DNA of 64,000 bases, from the NCBI RefSeq assembly GCF_029852145.1, contig NC_079969.1, positions 7,626,001-7,690,000 of the forward strand, in the 5' to 3' direction. Position 1 is the stretch's first letter; every line of letters begins with the position of its first letter. Under the pieces are notes generated by a model. The model searched no databases, was not told the DNA's origin, and was given only the letters and a program-made list of their open reading frames with translations. The position numbers and the translations under genes were made by a program. This DNA is from Microplitis mediator (Eukaryota > Arthropoda > Insecta > Hymenoptera > Braconidae). Positions 49,791 through 62,600 of the stretch are shown here, in pieces.

Positions 49791-52700
49791 TCATAAGAAC
49801 GTGCACGCTGGTCCGTAATTCTTAACAAAGGAATTATCAATTGGACAATTGAAGTCATCATAAAATTCTGGAACACTCGTGATAGCTTTCATGGAATGGA
49901 ATTCAAAAAGAGTGTACTTATTATCAATTAATTTCGATTCCTTTGGGAAAAAAGTACAAAGATTTTGTAGCGAATGAATCCAAAACAATTGATTATTTGA
50001 ATAGGGCTGTCCTGAAAGCGGGAGTTCGATTCCATTTTTAGTAATCCATTGTTGGTAAGCTCTATATGAAGTTTCGTATGTAATTTGGGCGGTGATCAGT
50101 AAGCTTGTAGGATAGAAAACTAACTGAAAATAATGAAATTTCAATGATTAAATTAATTAATTTATCAATTAGTGTATTTAATTAATATCTCGCCTGTTGC
50201 TTTACTTCTTTAGATGTGAAGTTCTCAAATTGATTTTGGAAACAAGAAATTTTTCCATTGTACTCATTTTGTTTTTCACCTAAATCTCCGATATTTTGAA
50301 TTAATTCATTAGCTATTGCTCTACCATTGTCACCATAATTCATATACATTGGATACTTAACGTCAAAAAATGGTTTACGAATCATAGCCATTGGTATGTC
50401 TATTGAATGAATAACTATTATTACTATGATCATTATTCAGAAATAGTTTAAAAATAATAGAGTAATACCCTAGTGACAGTAATCTATGGAAATGCGTGCG
50501 CAAGATACTGATCACAAAATTCTTACAGCAAGTTTGATTAGGACTTGCGCACACGGAGAGAAGAATATCGTCAGAGTTAGTATACGTATCGCTATTCTGG
50601 CTATACAGAGTTTCCTCACAGTCGATCGTCAAAATGACGATTGTATCCTTATTTTAGGCATTTTATGAATCTCTGACATGACTATTGCGCAAACTCTGTA
50701 TTTAGGTAACCGGCAACTGAGAACGATACAACGTATAACCAATTTAGCTATACGGATCCTCACGTTGGCGATACAGATACCTTAGGGTGAGCTAAAAAAA
50801 AACAACCTATCGAATTTATGTCTATAAAAAAACCTATATTTCGAGAAAAAAATTCTCCCATTGGGCAAAATTTTTAGCTCAATTTTAATAGGTGTCGGTA
50901 GCCATTTCAAATTTCCCATTTAAATAACATGCAAAAAAATTGTTTTTGATTAAAAATATTATAACTTATGAACCATGTGAGACAGAAATTCAGCTTTAGA
51001 AAATTCTTGTAGAGCATTAAATTTCTTAAAAGAAAGTCCTGGGAGGCGAATTTGTAAACTTGATATTTCGTATACTAACAGGCCATTAAAGTCTAGAGTA
51101 AACAGAATCATACAAATTTAACGCTTCATTATTAAAAATATTAATACTACGAGAAAATTTGTTCTACAGGTAGTGCAATGAAATCACCAACAATATCCAC
51201 GTTGTAACAAATAATATTTTGTTGTCGATCACAATAAAAGAAAAGTATTTGGAAAATCCAAATAAAGCCTTAAATTTGTATGATTCTGTTTACCCTAGAC
51301 TTTGATAGTCTGTTAGTATACGAAATATCAAGTTTACAAATTCGACTCCCAGGACTTTTTTTAAAGAAATTTAATGCCATACAAGAATTTTCTAAAGCTG
51401 AATTTTTGTCTCACATGGTTCAAAAGTTATAAAATTTTTAACCAAAAAAAATTTTTTTGCATGTTATTTAAATGGGAAATTTCAAATGGCTACCGACACC
51501 TTTTAAAATTGAGCTAAAAATTTTTCCCAATGGGAGAATTTTGCTCTCGATGTATAGGTTCTTTTAAAGACATAAATTCGATAGGTTGGTTTTTTTGGCT
51601 TCCACGGAGAGAAAAATATTGCCAGAATGACTATCCAATGTATCCTCAAATGACGTATCGTCAGAATAACGATTCGTATACCTAATTTAGAAATACTCTC
51701 ATATTAATTTAATAACCTATAGTATCGTTAAAATAAAGATACGTATTTGGGTTAGGTTAAGTATTTGTTTATTTAATTTAACAATACGACGAATAGCCTT
51801 TGTAACGATATGTAGTTTCGTTGATATAGGTATCTGTATCGCCAGCGTGAGGATCCGTATAGCTTAATTGGTTATACGTTGTGTCCTCAGTTGCCGGTTA
51901 CCTAAATACAGAGTTTCATAAAGTGTCTAAAATAAAGATACAATCGTCATTTTGACGATCCACTGTGAGGATACTCTGTATAGCTGAATTGGCTATACGG
52001 CGTATCGTTAAGTAAGATGACTATACAGTGTATAGCCGGTTCCGTAACACAATATCTAACGACAAAATAACCGCGACAATATAACCGCGACAAAATAACC
52101 GACGACAAAATAACCGAATGACAAAATAACCAAATGACAAAATAACCGCCTATTCTGACGATATTTTTCTCTCCATGCAGGAAACTTTTAAAAAATGCCG
52201 CAAATTACGGTAAATTACCATATTTTACCGCAATTTGCAGTAAAATACCGTACATTGTTGTAAATTACAAAAATGCGGTAAATTGCGGCAAATTTACCGT
52301 AGAAATATCGTATTTTATGGTAAACTATGGTAAATTACCGTAATTCGGATTCACCAGGGAGGGATATAGCTAAAAATACTTGCACGAGATTTGCATAAAA
52401 TTGTCAAATAGACGTTATATATAACAAATAAAATAAGTACCAATTCTATCAAACGTATTTATAGGAACATCAACGCTCACTGGATTAATAAAATTTTTAG
52501 CGCCCAAACTTGTAACGTTATCGAATTTATTTTCAATATCAAATAATTCTAAATTTAATAATGTTTGAAAATAATTATTGTCATCAAGTTCCAAATTCAT
52601 ATAGTATTTAATAAATTCATCGTCACTATTGTTTTTTTCCGCATAACCAATTATGAATGGCGTGTTTTTAATAATCTCAATACCCTCTTTCTTTGTGTCT

Positions 52701-55295
52701 TGGTTCATCCAAGTCGACTTATTGATCGAATCCATTAATTGGCTTTTTATGTTTGTTGTCGTATCAGTAATAGCCTTGTCAATGTCACTGCTGTAGTAAC
52801 TTTTAGCGTACAACAAATTAAGGGCGGGTGCTAGATATCGTTGGACAATACCGACACAAGAGTCTGCGCGTATAATGGTCTTACATTTTTGCGTCAAACA
52901 ATATTCGCGCTTTAGCTCCCGATAGTTTTCCGTCAAGTAGGGAATCGTGTTTTGAATTATTTTCCACACCGCATAATTTTCTTGGACACGTTTTGGAGTT
53001 GTTTTTAACAGTTCGATAAAATCAAAGACGGCATTGCTTGACCATAAAGTTATTTCAGAAATTTTTTTCTGAGTTTTCAGGTTATTGATGATGACATTGT
53101 TGATTAATTTATGCCAGTTTATTGATGGAAATTCTTTAGTCAATTCTTCGAATGTTAGTTCTACTGAATTGCCTGTCTTATAGTTACCAATATAAATCTA
53201 AGAAAAAAAAATTATAAAAGAGCTGAAAATGCATTTGAATGATTATATCAATTATCAAGTTACTTCTGAAGTTCGTCGTTCAAATTCAATTATTTCATAA
53301 ATTTCGTTTAAAGATTCTTGTTTGTATCCCAGAAATGTATATGTTTTTGCAATGTAATTTGTGTAAGCGATAATCAACGAATTTGAAATATTTTTTTTGA
53401 ATACTTGTGGTGGTATCTGTAAAAAAAAAAAAAAAAAATCCTAGTAGACGATAGCTTTGTATCGAAGATAAAACGAATCAAAATTTTTTAATAATTTTTT
53501 TTTTAACTTGTATCATGTATTTCAATAATAGTTTGTCTTGTTCTGGATAAAGCAATGTTTCAAAATCCAAAAAGTTGTTTGAATTAATTCCTATCTTTTT
53601 GCTTTCGATGGTGAAGTCAATCCAATCGAAATTTGATTCCTTCCATTTGTCGCCTTCCATAAGCGGCAATTTGTCTAATCTTTTGAGAACAGTAGTCAAA
53701 AGATCCAAAGCTTGCTGACCAATAACTTCTAAATAGTTAATTTTTATTAATTATTTGTATTATTATTTGTTTCAATTATTTTGCTGTTAATCAAAAAAAT
53801 TTTGGAAAATCGAAAAGTGTACACCTCAATCGCTCTTTATATTTTTAGTCATTACTTTTTAATATACTTTGACATTTTATTATGAATTTTTATTCAACTT
53901 ATAAATTATCAATTTGATTTTTTTTATTTCTCATTTTCAGTTTAATATTTCTTTATTAACATATTTTGTAAATGTTCCGCCTTTTTGTCGTAGTTGTCGC
54001 TCTTTTTTCAAAACCTATACTGTTACGCTAGTGCTGCTACCAGTAGTTGATGGAGAGAAAAAATGAAAAAATGATAACAACAGTAAAACTAAATATGGCA
54101 GCTAAATTTTTCGTGAATAATCAGCATTACGTTTTTAATTAACTTCAATTAAACTAAAAGGATTTAGATAGTGATTTTCCATAAGCTTCTTGTGATAAAA
54201 AATACAAAGGTAATAAAAAAAAATTTAGGCCGATTAATTGTGTCTATTGAGAGTTATCGTGTTTACGAAGTTTCATACGTAACAATTGACAGCACTGGTT
54301 TCTTGAGTTAAAATAATTTATTTTAAGCTAATTAAATAACGAATCGACTTAATATTGGGTTCAAATTGTTCCTCAATGAATTTCATTTATATTAATATAC
54401 AATTTGACCCATTTTGGTGTAATTAAAAGAGTGTAGAAAAATTTTTGTGTGAAAAAATAGTCGAAAAAAGAAACCATTCATAAAACAGCTCGAGGTGTGC
54501 AATATAGCAAATGTTTATAGTAAATTTCACTTACCGTTTCTCATACATGTTATGTAAAGATCATCGATAAGTTTAAAGGGTTTAAAGTCAACAGAACCAG
54601 TTCCCCTTTGGATTAAGTCGTGTACAATTTCATTGATTGGACGTTTTAGATGTTTTATTTCAGAAAAAGTTAGAGTTTTCGAATTACCGCAAACAAAGCT
54701 GTGAAAGTTATCACAAGGATTTATATTTGTATCAAGATTTCTTTTAACTCGATCAGCTGTTAATTAAAATTCAATTACTAAATTTCACCATATTCGATAT
54801 TTTACCTTCGAATAACTAGTTTACTTACTGGTTTCTAAATAAGCTTCGTTAAAGACTTCACTTGTATATTTCTTCGTTTCTCCTAAAAATTTATATTTTT
54901 TTTATAATTATGATTATTTTTAATATAGCGCCAATTAATAATGTTATAAATAAAATTATAATTATTAAAGAGTAATTACAATATATATCAATAAATAACT
55001 TACCATTATTTTTTATACGGTCAATGATAGCAGCTGAGGTGTTTGTCAGAAAAGTCCATAAAATAAATCCAACAATTGCAATAACAAATAATTTACTTCC
55101 AAATCCAGTCGATTCTTTGATTCTCCATATTTGTTTTTGTCTTGAAGTTCTGAATAACAAAATTAAAAAATTATATTCTGTATTATAACAATATTTATTA
55201 CTCAGTAAAATTAATTGTTTCATTTAATAAGAACTCAAATATTTATAAAAATTTAATTTATACTCATTTGATAGCATAACGATAAGTTGCTTCAT
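49791..55295 (-). CDS. Neprilysin-like pseudo-peptidase D (M13 family, catalytic residues lost)
   Basis: Nine coding exons: 55,264-55,295; 55,004-55,149; 54,829-54,882; 54,535-54,756; 53,508-53,728; 53,264-53,416; 52,441-53,197; 50,194-50,399; 49,791-50,123, totalling 707 residues with closing phases. The N-terminus has a longer basic stretch before the hydrophobic segment ending FLTNTSAA. In exon 3 the usual cysteine pair is lost (Tyr and Phe replace Cys). HExxH is NELIQ (559-563), and the ENxxD and NAFY motifs are gone. The C-terminus FNCPIDNSFVKNYGPACTFL is typical of the array. Two splice sites are odd: the exon 5 donor is GTTAAA, and the exon 8 donor aligned with gene E reads GCGAGA instead of GT. 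An alternative GTAAAG donor 12 nt upstream keeps the frame. The 2-kb intron 7 holds nested palindromes. Confidence 0.85.
50551..52180. mobile_element. Nested inverted-repeat elements in intron 7 of gene D
   Basis: Outer arms: ACGGAGAGAAGAATATCGTC near 50,552 is mirrored by GACGATATTTTTCTCTCC near 52,158-52,175. Long matching stretches such as GGTAACCGGCAACTGAG and ACGGATCCTCACG and their inverses lie at 50,700-50,780 and 51,830-51,910. Inside lies a second palindrome (about 50,787-51,602) with ends like CCTATCGAATTTATGTCTAT and its inverse. A 13-15 bp tandem repeat CGACAAAATAACC occupies 52,060-52,150. Non-coding; it contributes most of the intron. Confidence 0.7.
52183..52364. repeat. ACGGTAAATT-rich repeat, relative of 43,500-43,742
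   Basis: Alternating TTACGGTAAATTACC, TTTTACCGCAATTTGC and related words with strong self-complementarity, ending in CACCAGGGA. Confidence 0.5.
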
Positions 55296-55379
55296 AACCT
55301 CTACTCAAAGATAACTCTATTGAAAGTATCCACTAAAAATATTATCTACCTTATTTAAAAAAATTTTTTTATATTATTG

Positions 55380-55440
55380 TTATTATTATCATTATTATTA
55401 AATTAAATTTAAATAAATAAATTACATATAAATTAAAATA

Positions 55441-55533
<93 letters not shown>

Positions 55534-55580
55534 ATTTAATTCAAATAAATTATATTTAAATTAAAATATATTATTATTAT
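55380..55580. repeat. (TTA)n microsatellite with duplicated flanks
   Basis: About 30 TTA units (55,441-55,532). Similar sequence (TTAAATT.AA.TAAATAAATTA..TTTAAATTAAAATATATTATTATT) occurs before and after the tract, so the flanks were duplicated along with it. Confidence 0.9.
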
Positions 55581-56266
55581 TATAAGTTATTTTATAGTTT
55601 TTAAATTTCAAAACATTTCTATCCGAAACAACTTCTCATCGAGTTAAAACTTAAACTCAACTCCAAAACGTTTTTTTAGTAAATAACAATACTATCTGAA
55701 ATAACATTAATCGTAATTGAAAAAATTAAAAGTAGTTGATCGAGAAAACATAATAATTAATATATGTCAAGATATGAGATAATGAGATGAAAATAGAAAT
55801 ATATCTCACTTGAGTTATTTTATCAATATATTAAACGTTGTGTATTAATTGAGTATTTGAATATATAGAGATATTTCACCAATCAATATTTTTTTATTTT
55901 ATTTATTATGTAGTTACTGTGATGTGTATTACATCATTTTTTATTTTTAGCTTTATTATCACAGAAAAAAAAACTTGTGATTGAAAACATTTAATGGATT
56001 GTGGTATATGTGTGAAGTGAACAAAGAAAAATTTGAAAACGATATCTGCATTAGGCACTAAACTATGCTATATAACCGTTAAAGGTATCACAAGTTTATA
56101 TAATTAAAAAAATGAAAATTTCTGATAACTAAAAAATATCAGTATAATGCCACATTTGGAAAGGGCTGATAAATATTACGACTTGTGTTGAAAAATAGTT
56201 ATTATACACAGAGAAAAAAATGATATATATAGTTTAATGAGGAAAAGTCAAGTGACCTTGACAGGT
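55581..56266. other. Intergenic DNA upstream of gene D
   Basis: AT-rich spacer without recognisable features between the TTA microsatellite and the CACCGT-rich element. Confidence 0.5.
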
Positions 56267-58087
56267 CCGTTATCCCTGGCGATTTTAGCGCCACGGTGAC
56301 CTTACAGTAAAAACACCGTTAAAACACCGTGGAACGACTGTGAAAACGTGGTTGTAATGCAGTGAAATCACGGTATTTTTTGTGCAGTCACGCCACTGTA
56401 TTCCGACCGCGTTTCCATTGCACTTAAAGAGTGTTTCCACGGTGTTTCGATCGTAAGGTCACAGTAATCTCACGGTGGTTTTACGGTGAAACCACCGTAA
56501 AACTACGGTGCGCTCCACAGTGGTTTTCAGCGATATCCACGGTGAGTTTACAACGGCTTTCCGATGGCTTGACAGTTTTTTAACCGTGAATTCACCGTAT
56601 TTCCACAGTCAGCTCATCGTTTCATGATGCGTCCATAAATTTTATAGCGAAAAAAAAAAAAAAAAAATTAACGCCTACTCGGAGGATCGATCCCAGCGCC
56701 TTCGCATTCAAAGTCTGATCTGCTATCCACTGTGCCAAATCACACCCTTGATTGTGGGGATTGATTGTATTTATATAAGCACAAATGAACTTTAGAAAAT
56801 TAAAGATATTTAATAAATGATTGATTTTCTGATTTGTATTACATTCAATTATATAATTGTTTATAGGGTAACGAGACCAATACCGGTATACCCACTAGTA
56901 GCGGGGCATTAAATACTTTTTTTGGTAAATTATGTAAATGAGAAGTTAAAATTTTTCAAACTTAACCATACAATATTTTAAATTTGAAATCTAAGTTTTT
57001 TATAACTAAATTCATTATTCAAACATCGAAATGTCCTTAACTATCTCACTAATGATCTTATTAGCTTATTTTCAAAAATTTTAAAAAAGTTTGCGTACTT
57101 TACAACATTTATGAATGCGGTAAATTGAAAAATTTCATAGACTTTATAAGATTTATGAATCATTGTAAAATCATTTTTTTCGAATAATGTTACATTATTT
57201 AGTCGTATCTAAAGTATATTACAAAATATAATGATTCACAAACCTGCGCGGCATATTTACTCAGAAATCGCTATTAAATAGAATTTGCTAGAACTCAATT
57301 ATATAAAATTTTGCATTATTGAATAAAAACAAAATTCACTTCGGGACTAGAAAAATTTTTTGACGCAATAACATTTTATTTTCGCCTAAAAAAATTTTTT
57401 CTTGAATTCAGAAAATTCTTTGTCGCCACAAAAAAATTTTTGTTTTCAATTCATTATGCTTAAATTTCTTTAGGGCAAGTCAAAATTTTCTTGGGGTGAG
57501 TGCAAGTTTTTGGCGCCAAGAAATTCCTTTTTTCTGTGTACTCATATTGATAAGATAACTTAAAATGATAAGCTTTGTTCATTTTAATAATTTAACAATA
57601 CACTTTAGAAAAGATAATTATCAAAAGTACTGAGAAAATAAGAAAATATGATTGACAGAGATTTGGAAACTATAAGAAAAAAATATATCAATGGTGAAGA
57701 CACCATGAAATCATCGTGAAAACAACGAGGAAATACTGAACTACCACAGAGAAAACGCTGAAAAATCCACGCGAAAATACTGTGAGGCCATCGTGGGACC
57801 ACCGTGAGCTCACCGTGGAAATTACTGCCAACCACTGTGAAACCACTATGAAAACACTGGAAATTCACCGTCAGAACACTGTGAACTCGCTTTCGAAACA
57901 CCCTTAAACCACCGTAAAAACACAGTGTGGACTCGGTCGGTACATAGTAGCGTGACTGCACAGAAACCACCGTAAATTCACCGTCGAATCTCCGCCGCTT
58001 CACTGTCAAAACACGGAAGAGGTGTTTTCACGGTAAAAACACCGTAATTCGACCGTGCTTTCACCGTCGCGGTGAAACCGCTAGGGA
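56267..58087. mobile_element. Element with CACCGT-rich terminal inverted arms
   Basis: The left arm (about 56,267-56,640) begins TTATCCCTGGCG, and the right arm (about 57,690-58,087) ends in the inverse CGCTAGGGATAA. Both arms consist of degenerate repeats of CACCGTGG, CCACCGTAAA and their inverses. The middle (56,641-57,690) is AT-rich and carries a tRNA-like segment, probably later insertions. Open frames on the minus strand in the right arm are repeat artefacts. Confidence 0.6.
56671..56745 (-). ncRNA. tRNA-like segment followed by T-run (degenerate tRNA or SINE head)
   Basis: On the minus strand TGGCACAGTGGATAGC resembles the Pol III box A and GGATCGATCC box B. The segment is tRNA-sized (about 75 nt) and is followed by a T-run of about 18 nt that would terminate Pol III. 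The anticodon position would read TTG within CTTTGAA, but the stems pair poorly, so a tRNA pseudogene or tRNA-derived SINE head is more likely than a working tRNA. Confidence 0.35.
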
Positions 58088-58775
58088 TAAAGCACAACCT
58101 CGCCGCTTCGCTTTCGAGGCGTGCAAAAACAGTAACCATTGCTGCGCCGAACACTAATGCGGTCAATATAGTATACGAAATAACAAAATTTCTTTCAAAA
58201 CCGTAAGAATTACTTTAACGGCAGCAATGATTACTGTCTCCGACTGCAATCAGTAGTATTGAGCACATTACGGGGATAGCAGTAATCGTTACTCTACAAA
58301 CATCAATTGTTGACCTCTCGGAAAGTAACTATCACTCTTTAGACTCGTCTCTTTGCGATACAACAGAGTTATGAGTAGTTGATACTTCACTTTTGTGACT
58401 AATGCCGGGCGCAGTAACCAGACATGTCACAAACCACAATCATAATCGCACTGCGCACGCTTCACAATCGCACGGCGCATCCTTCGCCAGAAAATAATAT
58501 GAAATTAAATTAAAAAGTTATTGACAGTGTGAGGTTATGTTGCACTAGTTTATTGACACTTATTTATTTTAATTGTTCAATTATAAAAATAAGAAACAAG
58601 TCTACGGATATGAAAGTTGAAAGTCATTACATATTTTTGAAAAGTGAGGGGCGCTGTCTGAGAATGCCCTTAAGTATGTGATATGTTTCTTATTTTTTAT
58701 TTGAACAAATTAAAATAAATTTTAAATAAATAAGTGTCTAATAAACCCGGATAACCTGACATGCGTGCAATAAAG
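58088..58775. other. Intergenic DNA
   Basis: A less AT-biased segment (about 58,088-58,500) with no open frame of note, followed by AT-rich DNA. No feature I can support. Confidence 0.4.
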
Positions 58776-59323
58776 TATACCCTGATTAAAAAAGTGTATT
58801 GAAAAGTATTGAAAATTATTTCAATTCTTTTCAATCCCTCGGCGGTTTTGGAAAGTATTGAATGGAATTGAAATTTCGATCGTTTGAATACTTTCCAATT
58901 CCAAAGTGGAATTCGAAAGTATTGAAAAGATTTAGGTATTGAGAAGGATTCGGAAAGATTCAAAAATTTCAATTCATTTCAATCTTTTTCAATCCCACAC
59001 ATGACCCGAAATATCGGATTATTTAGGTATTGAGAAGGATTCAGAAAGATTCAAAAATTTCAATTCATTTCAATCTTTTTCAATCCCACACTTGATCCGA
59101 AATGTCGGATTATTTAGGTATTGAGAAGGATTCAGAAAGATTAAAAATATCAATTCATTTGAATCTTTTTCAATTCCTCGGAAGTTCAGAAATTCTTTTA
59201 TTATTTTGGGATTGAAAAGTATTCATTTTATGTCAAAATGAAAACCTTGGGGTATAGAAAGTATTCGAAAGGATTCATTTCTCATCTTTTTCAATACTTT
59301 TCAATTCACTTTTTTAATCAGGG
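58776..59323. mobile_element. MITE with TA-type ends and internal ~93-bp tandem repeats
   Basis: The left end TACCCTGATTAAAAAAGTG is mirrored by CACTTTTTTAATCAGGGTA at the right. Both ends begin or finish with TA, as in Tc1/mariner-type insertions. Inside, a block of about 93 bp with AGGTATTGAGAAGGATTC(A/G)GA and TTTCAATCTTTTTCAATCCC is repeated about three times (58,930-59,190). No transposase. Confidence 0.75.
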
Positions 59324-59642
59324 TAGTGCGTAACACGTGGACTAAACTATTATCCGTAAAACACAACGTCTTTAGGATTTGTCTCCAGCGGCCATTAATT
59401 TGGAGCAAAAAAAAAAAAAAACCAAGGTACACTCTCCTGCTGGGACAGTTTCGCTGTGACAGGCAGGAAGTCGTATCGTCCTGGTGACAATAATTTTTTT
59501 TTCCATGTAAAAAATAGTCAATGATTATAGTGTGAAATTTTTTATTAATTATTGCTATCAAATAATACAATTTTAATTTAATACATTAATAATTGATAAT
59601 TAATTTTGTTTATTATACGAGAAGAAAAGTATGCTAATTGTG
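59324..59642. other. Short intergenic stretch after gene E
   Basis: 3' flank of gene E with AT-rich sequence; an 89-codon minus-strand frame through it is unsupported. Confidence 0.4.
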
Positions 59643-62600
59643 TCAAGCTTCAAAGAAAGTGCACGATGGTCCGTAATTTTTAACAAATGAATGATCAATT
59701 GGACAATTAAAATCTTTATAAAATTCTGGAACACTCGTTACAGCTCTCATTTTATAAAAGTCGAAAACGGAATACTTATTGTCAATAACTATTGATTCTT
59801 TTGGGGAAGAAATACAAAAATTACGAATTGAATTAATCCAAAACATTTGATTATTTGAGAAGGGTAATTCAGGTAGTGAGGGTTCAATTCTGTGTTTTGT
59901 GATCCATTGTTGGTAGGCTCGATATGTTGCTTCATAAGCGATGTGTTCGCTAATTTGTTTATAAGGGCGAAACAATACGTCCAACTAAAAATAATGAAAT
60001 TTTAATTTATTAGTGAAAAATTAATTGTATTAATCTCATTTGTCGATAGATATTTTACCGGTTTTTCTACGTTGTTAGAAGTATAATTTTCCATTTGTTG
60101 CCGGAAGCATAGAGTTTTTTCTTTATTTATTCTATCCAAATCTTTGCCTCCAGTTATTTTTTCTCCCTTGACAACAATACTTTCAGCTATTTTATCCGCA
60201 ATTGCTTTACCAGTGTAACCATAGTTTACATACATTGGATAATTTACACTGAAAAATGGTTCTTGGAGCATCGACATTGGTACAACTTTGAAATAAATGT
60301 TCATTTATTAATAATAAATTTATAATGACCACCCCGTAAGGTCACATAAGATCCAAAAGACCCTAGGCAATTTTCAACTCAAAATATTTAAGTAGCTATT
60401 CAGTTTTAAAAAGAAACACAAGATACCTTTTTTGTAGAGAATTTAATGCGCTGCAAAATCGATTTCTTATGAGTTTTCTACTAATTCAATATTCCTACAC
60501 AAAAAATATATATCTGAAAATATATGCCGGCAAAATAGCATACATACGACACAATACTAAAGATATAAGCCGGATGTATATTTTTTTGTGCGGGATTACT
60601 AATATATTTTCAAAAAACTAATTATACTTTTTTTCTTGAAAATCTAATAAATTTGAACTTTTCTTATGAAAATGTATACACTTTTTGAAAGTTTTAAGTT
60701 CTTCATTGATTCTACGCCGAATTACGTTTATTCTTAAATAATTTGTCGCAAGATTTAGTTTAAAATAATAAACATTAATAAAATTATATATTTTTTACCA
60801 TACCTGCGCTGAAAGTTTAAATTTCTGCCCTGTTAAGAAGGAAGAAAGTCGTTCTTTCCTTTAATCAGAAAACAGATGATAAAAATTAGCGTAGGTGCCT
60901 TTCTTCCCACAATCAGACGTGAAGATTTAAACTTTCAAGTGCAAATCTGGTGAAAAATATAGTAAATTACACATCTAGGAGGGAAAGTAGGATGTCCCGA
61001 TCCGCGTGTTTGCCACCCTCGCCTTCGGCTTGGGTATGAAATTACACACGCGGGTGGAAATCTCCTACTTTTCGCTCTAGGTGTGTAATATAAGATAGTT
61101 TTATGAAAAAAATCATTTTTTTCCTTATGTTTCTTTTTTTTTTTACAATTAAAAATTAAAATTTATGATAAAAATGAATAACTGATGAAAATCGCTGGAG
61201 TCTTATCAAACCTTTGTGACCGTTACGGGTTAAAAATATTAATAACAAATATAATTACAGATTTCCAGTCCACGATTGTTAGAATGAGAACTTAAATACT
61301 CGAATGAACGATTTTCACCCAAACTCTGATTGACATTAGATTTTCGATAAAATAATTCTAAATTTAATAATGTCCTGAAATAATTAGTTGTGTCAATTTC
61401 TAAATTTTCGTAATATTTAACAAATTCATCATCGGTATTTTTTTTTTCTCCGTAACCAATTACGAATGTTGTATTTTTTAGTAATTCTATTTCCTGATTT
61501 TTAGTTTCTTTGTTCATCCAAGTTGATTCATTTATCAAATTCACAAATTGCTCTTTTATATTTACTACCATCTCTGTAGCAATCGTATCGATATCATTGT
61601 TGTAAAAATTTTTAGCGTACAACAAACTAGTAGCAGATGATAAATATTGCCTGATAATGCGATCGCAAGACTTTGCGCGCATCTCGATCTCGCACTTCTG
61701 GATTGTACAGTATTCGCTTTTTAGTTTACGGTATTCATCTGTCAAATAAGGAATCGTTTTTTGAATTATTTTCCATACACCGTAATTTGCTTGGACACGT
61801 TTTGGAGTTTTTTCCATGAGCTCGACAAAGTCAGAAAAGTCAGAAGTTTTAAAGATCATTGAATTAGAAAGATTCGTTGGTACTTCATTATTATAAACTC
61901 TAATATTGTTAAGTAATTTTTTCCAATTCGTTGATGGATATATTTTGTTAAATTCATCAAATGGTAGACCTTTAAATTCTCTCGTAGCATCGTAGAACTG
62001 AATAAAAAAAAAAGATTGAATAAACAAATATAAATTATTAAATAATTTGGGATGTATGAATAATTTGAACTAACGAATTATTCGTGTTGAATCGAATATT
62101 AATATACAATTTGAAATTTGAGTTATTCGAAGTTTTTTGAGGTGTTCGTAAATTTTAGAATTATTCGAAATATCTCAATAATTCGAAAATTTACTAATGA
62201 TTCAAATTAATAAATTTGAATTTCCAATTAAACATTAATATTTATTCTGATTAATCGATTCAAAAATTATTCGCATGTACATATTCGTGTAAAAGAATTA
62301 ATTCTAAAATATTTCGAAAACGTTCATAACAACGACATTCCATATTTGAGACAATTCAGGACTTCGAGTTGATTATTTTTTAGCTTTAAAAAAATTAATA
62401 AATAAAAAAATATGACACAGCATGAGAATTTTGCTGGTTTGTAGAACATTCAAAGTAAAGACTCTAAAACTAATTATGATAGTATTTTTACTCGCATCAG
62501 AACTTGACAAGAAGTCAGACGAGGTCAGAAGTTAGAAAATATTATTATTCTTAAATTATTTTTTCTGCCCTCCGGCCGGAAAGTGGCAACTTTCGGGCCG

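Noticed and set aside
57605..58166. 134- and 62-codon minus-strand frames
   Set aside because: Lie within the CACCGT-rich repeat arm and lack any protein-like feature.
26480..62027. Treating the neprilysin-like pieces as broken pseudogene fragments
   Set aside because: Splice sites and phases join them into full-length frames in four genes, with the fifth open to the window edge.
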